Source: Bacteroidota bacterium
Lineage (GTDB): Bacteria; Bacteroidota; Ignavibacteria; UBA10030; UBA8401
DNA: 5,101 nucleotides
Reading direction: 5' to 3'
NCBI GenBank assembly: GCA_023229405.1
Contig: JALNZH010000280.1
Coordinates: forward strand, 1 to 5,101
The position numbers and the translations under genes were made by a program. Positions 1 through 5,101 of the stretch are shown here, piece after piece (position 1 is the first letter of the stretch; every line of letters begins with the position of its first letter). Below the pieces are notes generated by a model, which worked only from the letters and a program-made list of their open reading frames with translations, did not search any database and was not told the DNA's origin.

Positions 1-158
1 TATCATTGAGGCAATTACGAGCACGAATTGCTTTTGAAACTAAACTTACTACAGCAAAAAGGCGATGGTTTTTCTCCCATTTTCCGATTGATACAATAAA
101 ATACTACAAAACTCTAAAACTGTCTGCCATTATTTGGCTTCATACCTATCCAAAATAA
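1..158 (+). CDS. 3' end of an unidentified gene (partial, start outside window)
   Basis: The reading frame beginning at base 3 is open for 51 codons and ends at TAA 156-158; the other five frames here close early. The visible C-terminus begins SLRQLRARIAFETKL and ends SAIIWLHTYPK. It is basic, rich in aromatic residues (RRWFFSHFP, IKYYKTL) and ends in a short hydrophobic patch, which reads like the tail of a real protein, perhaps one associated with the membrane or a glycosyltransferase-like enzyme. I do not recognise the family and assign no function. The gene converges on the caspase-like gene, with 460 bases between the two stop codons. The length alone could arise by chance in AT-rich DNA, so the call rests on amino acid composition and on the convergent layout. 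Confidence 0.5.
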   Translation, partial: SLRQLRARIAFETKLTTAKRRWFFSHFPIDTIKYYKTLKLSAIIWLHTYPK

Positions 159-182
159 ATCATAAAAGAGAAAAATTTATTC

Positions 183-253
183 CTTCTTTTCTTGACGGGG
201 CTCCGAAGGAATGCCGACATGGTATAAAGATTTGGTCGGCACAAGAAAAGAAG
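183..253. repeat. Compound inverted repeat (12-bp outer arms, 7-bp inner stem)
   Basis: CTTCTTTTCTTG at 183-194 is perfectly complementary to CAAGAAAAGAAG at 242-253. Nested directly inside the right arm is a second stem, TGCCGAC at 212-218 with GTCGGCA at 235-241, around a 16-base loop. The left side carries a 17-base bulge containing a small CTCCGAAGGA hairpin. On the minus strand the loop reads CTTTATACCATGTCGG followed by a CCTTCGGAG mini-palindrome. This resembles short dispersed intergenic repeats I recall from Bacteroidota-type genomes. No run of T follows on either strand, so it is not a standard intrinsic terminator. Membership in a repeat family is inferred; the palindromy is directly visible. 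Confidence 0.7.
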
Positions 254-254
254 C

Positions 255-314
255 ACAAATCCCGCGGAGCGGGATGCCGCCCATTATGAAATGGGAGGCG
301 GCAAACCCATTTGT
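255..314. repeat. Branched palindrome: two hairpins enclosed by ACAAAT/ATTTGT
   Basis: ACAAAT at 255-260 and ATTTGT at 309-314 form inverted outer arms. Inside lie two hairpins back to back. The first is ATCCCGC (259-265) with GCGGGAT (269-275) around a GGA loop. The second is TGCCGCC (275-281) with GGCGGCA (297-303), extended by CAT/ATG pairing at 282-284 and 291-293 around a short loop. The three stems together would make a cloverleaf-like single-stranded fold. It follows the 183-253 palindrome with one base between, so 183-314 may be a single mobile or REP-like unit. The GC-rich stems contrast with the AT-rich flanks. Confidence 0.65.
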
Positions 315-411
315 AAAAATTTAACGCGCGCGATGAATCCCGTTCACACTTGCCCGTAGATGGAAAAAACGCCATCAAAAGTCCCACCATGATTTCAGAC
401 CCCCCTCTGTA

Positions 412-433
412 TCTCCCCCTTTACAGGGGGAGA
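412..433. repeat. Perfect 9-bp hairpin of the CTCCCCC/GGGGGAG type
   Basis: TCTCCCCCT (412-420) pairs exactly with AGGGGGAGA (425-433) around a TTAC loop. A second C-rich tract, CCCCCCTCT, lies just before it at 400-408. The layout of a CCCCTCTG tract followed by a CTCCCCCTTT..GGGGGAG hairpin matches a widespread intergenic palindrome I recall from several bacterial phyla. On the plus strand an A-run follows the hairpin, and on the minus strand the T-run precedes it, so the tract is on the wrong side for an intrinsic terminator in either direction. The stem could still slow polymerase or protect a 3' end between the two convergent genes. Confidence 0.65.
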
Positions 434-462
434 AAAAGCTCGCTCACTCTCCTAAATTTCGC

Positions 463-508
463 TCCCTCCCACATCTCATCCAACACGGTAAGAAATGTAG
501 GGGAGGGA
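463..508. repeat. 8-bp inverted repeat TCCCTCCC / GGGAGGGA
   Basis: TCCCTCCC at 463-470 is complementary to GGGAGGGA at 501-508 across a 30-base spacer. The right arm could also pair with the C-rich tracts at 400-420, so it may be one end of a larger repeat spanning about 400-508. Low sequence complexity makes this weaker than the other palindromes. Between 509 and 618 only a direct repeat of CGATAA (553-558 and 567-572) is visible, with no terminator-like hairpin after the stop codon of the minus-strand gene. Confidence 0.4.
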
Positions 509-618
509 TTACTTTTCTCAACATAACATATCTTCCATACATCCACTTGTTTCGATAAATTTTTGACGATAAGGGTTTTATTTTGGACAGCTATGTTACC
601 TGGTAATGAATTACTTCT

Positions 619-3600
619 TCACCATACCCGAAAGTCATATTCAATATTTTCCTTCCTAGACGTCGGGTGCTGCTTACCACCAGTAGCTTTTTGTACAGTA
701 GTAATAACATAATCGCGAAGTTCGGAAATCCTGATTTGTTTATCGTTATTTTTATCGGCCCCTTTTGATTTGATGCCATCTAGAAGCGAATAGGTAAATA
801 TTCCGTTATTCCATTCCGCACTTTCGTATGCATACTCGGCACCCGACGCAGATGATATGACCGTTGCTCCAGTTCCACGGTTCAGATCAGAAAATAGTTG
901 TTGCATCAATTCAAATGAATTCGAAAGTCCCATAAAAGATTTTTTTTCAACTTTTTTCTTAAAACCGCGAGATTTGATATTGGCTTGATCTGCGGATGTA
1001 ACGGCAATCAAAACACTCTCATCTTTATCCACCTCTCCTGAGTGGCAGGCATCCATCAGCATCATCTTCTTTACCGCTGGAATACCATCCAGTAACCCTT
1101 CAAGTTCATCATAACTGATTCCCCGCAGCGAGGGATGATCAAAATCAATATCATGTGTCGCAAAATACCAATCCAGATTTTTGTCAAGTAAACCATGCCC
1201 GGCCGCAAAAAGGATGACAAGATCATTCACTTTCGCTTGACGAAGAAATTCTTTGGCCTTTAAGATATTTTCGCGCGTTGCATCCTTGTCGAGAATCTTC
1301 AATACTTTTGTTTTTCCTGTTGCACTGTTTTGACTTAACACAACCGATAGATCGGACGCATCTTTGGCCGCATATTTCAAATCATAATCATTGTCTTTGT
1401 AATCTGAAACACCAATCGCAACAATAAACCTGTTCTGCTGAACTGGTTTTGCAGATGAATACGTGACATAGTATGTTTCCAACGAACTCTCTATTCCAGC
1501 ACTATTGCGGACAGATATCTGAATTTTATTCCTGCCGTTCGGCACTTCGAGAGAAAAGACTTTCTTTACTGCACGAGAAGAGTCACCACCAACCGGCAAT
1601 CCTTTCGCACCATAGACCGGAACATCATTCAACAACAATGAAATAGTTTTGACAAAAAACGAATCTGCGTCCGCCTCAACCGTGAATGTGACGAGCTTCT
1701 CTTTTGTCTGAGCCGGAAGAGCGGATACTTTTATTTTGGGAACACTCAGCAATGCAGATAAACTGCTTTCTTGTATTCCCAATTTTTTTAATCTTCGTGC
1801 ATAGGCCTGTTTGAGTGCAAAATATTTTTCTTTTTTGATCACACCAAGCTTTGACAACACAATATCAGGACGGTTCAAACGAATATCGAATTGTTCGAAT
1901 GGGTAAAATTTCGGATTTTTTGCCATCATGATACGGAGGACATCACCACGTTGTGCCGTCGAGAGGATCTTGAATTCCTGAGTATTCACTCTCCACGGAT
2001 TTATCTGCCAACCCGCCATTTTTGCACCATGCCGAGACGCAGTATAATACCCTTCGGGCGACCAGAGAATCCATTCGCGATCAGCATCGATAAACAGCGT
2101 TGCAGCCAATTCTCTGTTTGATTGGCGGTATATTTCTATCCTGCCGTCTGCGAGTCCTGCAAAAAAGAATATATTGTCCGAACTAACACCGACACAACGT
2201 GCCGAGAGACCGGAGTATGACACATACGCAAGTTCTCCATCCTTTTTCGCGTACACACCATACTCGCTTCCGATAATGATGGTACCGTCCTTCAATTGAA
2301 CGTATGATTGCATCTCACCGGAGACAAAATTCTTTTCGAAATACGGTGCGCTGACGTTATTTTTTTCATTCACATTCCGCGAAGTGATGAAATCATTTTC
2401 ATCCGGATTCTCGACAAATGAAAGCGTTGAAAGGTCAAACGCTGTAGTGATACGGCCGAGATTATTCACCGATGTCGTTTCGGCACTCTCATTACCGAAT
2501 CCGATTACGGAAGGATGGGAAGTGTGCGATCCTAATGCCCATATCCTTGCCGGTTTTGAATCTCCTCCCAATTCATAGTTCACTGCACCCGTAGCTGCAT
2601 TCCACACATACACCTGATTTGAATTTCCGCCTGACGAAGCGATCAATTTTCCATCAGGACTGTACGCAAGCGACAGAACACTATTATCATGTTTTGTAAA
2701 CGACAACACATTCACTGCATCAATCGTATCGCCGGGCATTGGATATGTAAAGATTCGTATCTCATTTCCCTGGGCTACGGCAATGTTTTTTCCATTCGGA
2801 CTGAATGCCGTACAGTACACCGATTTCAACATAAAAGGGCTTATTCGAGATCGTGCGTGATTCGATGAATCTGTAAAAATAAGTTGCGTTCCCAATCCGC
2901 TTCCGAATGCAGCAATCTTCCCTGTCGGATGAACAGCTAATGAATGATAGGCAGGCGACCCCATGCCAAATTCTTTTCCCGGACTTAACACCAGTGCTGT
3001 AGCCACTGCTTTTTTTGTAATATTTCCTTCGGCATCATACTCCTGCGGATAGATTCTTCCTCCAATGCCGCTAAGATCCGATGTCATAAAATCGCGGCTG
3101 TTCGGAATACCGCTGAGGCCGGTGATCATTTCATTCATCTTCACACCCCCTTCTCTCTTCAGGATATGCATAGCGTCTGGATGGATTGTATAGATCCAGA
3201 CGATATTATCTGTCGAACCTCCACCCGAGGCAAGCATCGTTCCATCACTCGAAAATGCCAAAGAGAAAATCGCCTGGCCATGCAGCGCGATGAGATCGAC
3301 AATATCCCCGGAGGCAAAATCTATAAGAAGAACATAATCTCCGCCGTACCGCTCAATATCACCGGCACCAACCGAATATCCGGCCACAGCGATATATTTT
3401 GCATCCGGTGAAAGTGCCATCGTATAGATCTGACCTTCTGCACCCGGATACGCAGGGATCCGGATCACACGCTGCAGCTCACCGTTCGACGCATTCCACA
3501 CACGGATCGATTTATCCCACGATGAAGTAATAATCTCTTTTCCATCCGGTGTGAAGAGCACTTTACTGACGCGTGCGGTATGCTTTTTATGATCGATAAC

Positions 3601-5064
3601 AAGAAATGGTGTATCCGTCGTCCGTTCGAATACATTTTTCTTCTTTACTGTTTCGTATCTTTGTGTCAATAGGTCATGGTTAATTTTCCGCAAACTTCCG
3701 GCGAACGTTTCAAGTCTGCTGATGTCATACACTTCAGCGGCTACATTGGGAATGGAATCTGTTATGGCCGGGAGAAAGTTTTCCGGTGCATCAAAGAAGG
3801 TGAATAGCGAGTCCGCAGCGCCGGACGCTTCATACTGACCGACAGGGGTGGACAACATCCAGAAATTTTTCATGTTGTTAAATGTGGGCTGTGCTCCTTC
3901 TGGTGCTGTTCCGGTAATTTCAATTGTTGAAAGACAGAGTGCGGCGGTACTGTCTTTTGTAAGGCTGCCATTATCATCAAAGAAATATTTTTTCGGGCGT
4001 ACAGAATAGTCATGAATTGTTCCGACTATTGATTTTTTTTCCAATGTTGAAATAATGACTGAAGACGAACCAGCGGCAAGATACTTCCCATCCGGACTGA
4101 TCGCGAATGGAACACCCTCATCAGAGGCTCCATAATTTTCCGACCACACGCTGGACTTTGAAACAACATCGTACACAATCACTTTTCCATCTTCACCCGA
4201 TGAAACGAGATATTTACCTTCCGGAGTGAAAAGCACTTTTCTTGCTGCTTTTGAATGTTCATAAAATGACGCCACGTTCTCCCCTGTTCTTGCATCAAAT
4301 ATTTTCACATTGTGATCGAGACTAGCAGTTGCAATCAACGTATTGTCTGGACTGTATACTGCAGACAACACCCAACTGCGATGCGCTTCTATACTCTTCT
4401 CATCATCTCCACTTTCATAGTCCACGATATACGCATAATTTTCGTTTTGACCTGATTCGCCGCAGAGAAGAACATATTTTTCATCCTTGGTGAAATCAAG
4501 CGATCTAATTCCAATTCCTCCACCGAGATGGAAGAATTGTTTTACAATACTACCGGTTTCGGCATCCCAACTTATAAATTGATCGACGTCAGAATTATTA
4601 TTTCCCGAATTGGTATTTCCCAAACCGGCGATTGTTTTACCCCCGTTGATCCATCGAAGAGCGTGGGTAAAATTATTGAACACGTTATATTCCTTTTTCA
4701 CTTTGCCGGACCTCAAATCCCATAATCGTACAGTAGGATTACGAAGTGTTGAAACAAGAGCGGTTTCGGTATCATTGTTGACTGTCATTTCCCATGGCGT
4801 TTCGCCTGCACTTTTACCATCTTCGGTAATCGACATTAAGAGACCAGTGGAAACATCCCAACACCGTATTCTTCCATCAGAGTTCAATGTATAGAGGCGA
4901 TCACCACTCTTATTAAATTGCATCGCTATTATAGTACCGCCATTTTGTGTATCCGAAAGATATTTATGCTGTTGGGAATATGCCGGCAACAATACCAGCA
5001 GGATTACAACAATGTGTGCTGCTACTTTTGCAATGTACTTCGAAAAATGGATTCTGGTCCCCAT
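619..5064 (-). CDS. Exported WD40-repeat caspase-like (peptidase C14, metacaspase-type) protein
   Basis: 1481 residues, stop TGA at 619-621. The start at 5062-5064 is chosen because AAGGAG lies 6 bases upstream and a clean signal peptide follows: basic n-region, hydrophobic core 14-27, likely cleavage after AYS (28-30), no lipobox. Residues 44-345 hold seven WD40 blades (e.g. IRCWDVSTG 66-74, VRLWDLRSG 112-119, H228-D257, H270-D299), a canonical propeller. Residues 346-490 show no repeats. A second WD40-like region, about 495-995, has roughly ten blades (H495-W523, H792-W821 clearest). WSPEGYYTAS (1001-1010) and GWQINPW (1018-1024) are signatures I associate with bacterial WD40-caspase proteins. 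A charged helical linker follows, then an Ig-like beta-sandwich (1108-1207). The peptidase spans 1212-1481: His1290 in AAGHG and Cys1340 in DACHSG form the dyad, and Asp1338 matches the metacaspase S1 acidic residue, implying Arg/Lys at P1. The p10-like half has ISSASGAEYAYES (1403-1415) and an EF-hand-like loop (1437-1448). Substrate and trigger are unknown. Confidence 0.93.
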   Translation of the reverse strand: MGTRIHFSKYIAKVAAHIVVILLVLLPAYSQQHKYLSDTQNGGTIIAMQFNKSGDRLYTLNSDGRIRCWDVSTGLLMSITEDGKSAGETPWEMTVNNDTETALVSTLRNPTVRLWDLRSGKVKKEYNVFNNFTHALRWINGGKTIAGLGNTNSGNNNSDVDQFISWDAETGSIVKQFFHLGGGIGIRSLDFTKDEKYVLLCGESGQNENYAYIVDYESGDDEKSIEAHRSWVLSAVYSPDNTLIATASLDHNVKIFDARTGENVASFYEHSKAARKVLFTPEGKYLVSSGEDGKVIVYDVVSKSSVWSENYGASDEGVPFAISPDGKYLAAGSSSVIISTLEKKSIVGTIHDYSVRPKKYFFDDNGSLTKDSTAALCLSTIEITGTAPEGAQPTFNNMKNFWMLSTPVGQYEASGAADSLFTFFDAPENFLPAITDSIPNVAAEVYDISRLETFAGSLRKINHDLLTQRYETVKKKNVFERTTDTPFLVIDHKKHTARVSKVLFTPDGKEIITSSWDKSIRVWNASNGELQRVIRIPAYPGAEGQIYTMALSPDAKYIAVAGYSVGAGDIERYGGDYVLLIDFASGDIVDLIALHGQAIFSLAFSSDGTMLASGGGSTDNIVWIYTIHPDAMHILKREGGVKMNEMITGLSGIPNSRDFMTSDLSGIGGRIYPQEYDAEGNITKKAVATALVLSPGKEFGMGSPAYHSLAVHPTGKIAAFGSGLGTQLIFTDSSNHARSRISPFMLKSVYCTAFSPNGKNIAVAQGNEIRIFTYPMPGDTIDAVNVLSFTKHDNSVLSLAYSPDGKLIASSGGNSNQVYVWNAATGAVNYELGGDSKPARIWALGSHTSHPSVIGFGNESAETTSVNNLGRITTAFDLSTLSFVENPDENDFITSRNVNEKNNVSAPYFEKNFVSGEMQSYVQLKDGTIIIGSEYGVYAKKDGELAYVSYSGLSARCVGVSSDNIFFFAGLADGRIEIYRQSNRELAATLFIDADREWILWSPEGYYTASRHGAKMAGWQINPWRVNTQEFKILSTAQRGDVLRIMMAKNPKFYPFEQFDIRLNRPDIVLSKLGVIKKEKYFALKQAYARRLKKLGIQESSLSALLSVPKIKVSALPAQTKEKLVTFTVEADADSFFVKTISLLLNDVPVYGAKGLPVGGDSSRAVKKVFSLEVPNGRNKIQISVRNSAGIESSLETYYVTYSSAKPVQQNRFIVAIGVSDYKDNDYDLKYAAKDASDLSVVLSQNSATGKTKVLKILDKDATRENILKAKEFLRQAKVNDLVILFAAGHGLLDKNLDWYFATHDIDFDHPSLRGISYDELEGLLDGIPAVKKMMLMDACHSGEVDKDESVLIAVTSADQANIKSRGFKKKVEKKSFMGLSNSFELMQQLFSDLNRGTGATVISSASGAEYAYESAEWNNGIFTYSLLDGIKSKGADKNNDKQIRISELRDYVITTVQKATGGKQHPTSRKENIEYDFRVW
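4975..5064 (-). other. Sec signal peptide coding segment (residues 1-30)
   Basis: The N-terminus has Arg4, Lys9 and Lys13, then an uninterrupted hydrophobic stretch (VAAHIVVILLVLLP, 14-27) and a small-x-small cleavage motif, Ala28-Tyr29-Ser30 before Gln31. There is no cysteine at +1, so it is not a lipoprotein. No twin arginine is present, which favours Sec over Tat. The C-terminus ends EYDFRVW and carries no recognisable type IX sorting domain, so the mature protein is most likely periplasmic, or released by a route not evident here. Confidence 0.85.
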
Positions 5065-5070
5065 GGAAGA

Positions 5071-5076
5071 CTCCTT
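5071..5076 (-). promoter_or_regulatory. Shine-Dalgarno site of the caspase-like gene
   Basis: Reading the minus strand, AAGGAG is followed by TCTTCC and then ATG at 5064, an ideal 6-base spacing. This decides the start: an in-frame ATG at 5094 would add ten residues (MFAKTIKESS) ahead of the signal peptide and has no visible ribosome binding site within the window. A strong Shine-Dalgarno sequence argues mildly against typical Bacteroidetes, where such sites are scarce. Only 25 bases remain upstream, too little to identify a promoter. Confidence 0.85.
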
Positions 5077-5101
5077 AATAGTTTTTGCAAACATCCGTTG
5101 A

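Noticed and set aside
11..31. GCAATT/AATTGC inverted repeat
   Set aside because: Six base pairs inside the probable coding tail, expected by chance in AT-rich sequence.
325..332. CGCGCGCG tract as a Z-DNA or protein-binding site
   Set aside because: It is unusual for the local composition but too short and isolated to support a function.
160..390. 76-codon minus-strand open frame across the palindromic region
   Set aside because: It is spelled by the palindromic repeats themselves, has a low-complexity, Cys/Pro/Arg-rich product, no ribosome binding site and no recognisable domain.
412..433. Intrinsic terminator
   Set aside because: The stem is strong, but no T-tract follows it in either direction of transcription.
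591..779. 62-codon minus-strand open frame overlapping the end of the caspase gene
   Set aside because: It lies in another frame over the conserved p10-like and EF-hand region, which is clearly coding in the main frame.
1891..4894. Several plus-strand open frames of 64-94 codons opposite the caspase gene
   Set aside because: All are antisense to well-supported WD40 and linker coding sequence, with no domains.
619..5064. Anti-phage defence system
   Set aside because: Caspase-like proteases occur in defence loci, but this protein is exported and no effector, sensor ATPase or other defence gene is visible in the window.
5062..5094. Alternative upstream ATG at 5094 for the caspase gene
   Set aside because: It would place ten polar residues before the signal peptide, while the ATG at 5064 has an ideal AAGGAG and a textbook signal peptide.
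5075..5101. Possible 3' end of an upstream minus-strand gene (eight codons ending in TAA just before the ribosome binding site)
   Set aside because: Eight codons are far too few to support a gene; translational coupling cannot be judged without more sequence.

Overview
The window is dominated by one very long minus-strand gene (619-5064) that encodes an exported, multidomain caspase-like (peptidase C14, metacaspase/orthocaspase type) protein of 1481 residues. The domain order is Sec signal peptide, a seven-bladed WD40 propeller, an inter-propeller segment of about 150 residues without clear repeats, a second and longer WD40-like propeller region, a charged linker, an Ig-like beta-sandwich and a C-terminal caspase-like peptidase with an intact His/Cys pair. 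The architecture, the NRPDIVLSKLG-type linker motif, moderate GC and intergenic palindromes suggest the Bacteroidota/Chlorobiota/Ignavibacteriota group. The good Shine-Dalgarno sequence fits the Ignavibacteria/Chlorobi side slightly better than typical Bacteroidetes. This assignment is inference from memory of such proteins, not a search result.

Layout: positions 1-158 carry the 3' end of an unidentified plus-strand gene whose start lies outside the window. Positions 159-618 are a convergent intergenic region between that gene and the caspase gene. It is packed with palindromes at 183-253, 255-314, 412-433 and 463-508 that look like REP/MITE-type intergenic repeats, and it has no convincing intrinsic terminator. 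Positions 619-5064 are the caspase gene, read right to left, with an AAGGAG ribosome binding site at 5071-5076. Only 25 bases remain upstream of that site, so promoter and operon context cannot be judged.

Inferred working model: the protein is exported from the cytoplasm, the propellers act as a protein- or ligand-binding platform, and the C-terminal peptidase cleaves after basic residues. Activity may be tuned by calcium through an EF-hand-like loop in the p10-like half and by processing in a lysine-rich linker between the two halves. There is no STAND/NACHT ATPase and no partner gene in view, so this is not an evident defence operon. No tRNA, rRNA, CRISPR array, insertion sequence or attachment site was seen.
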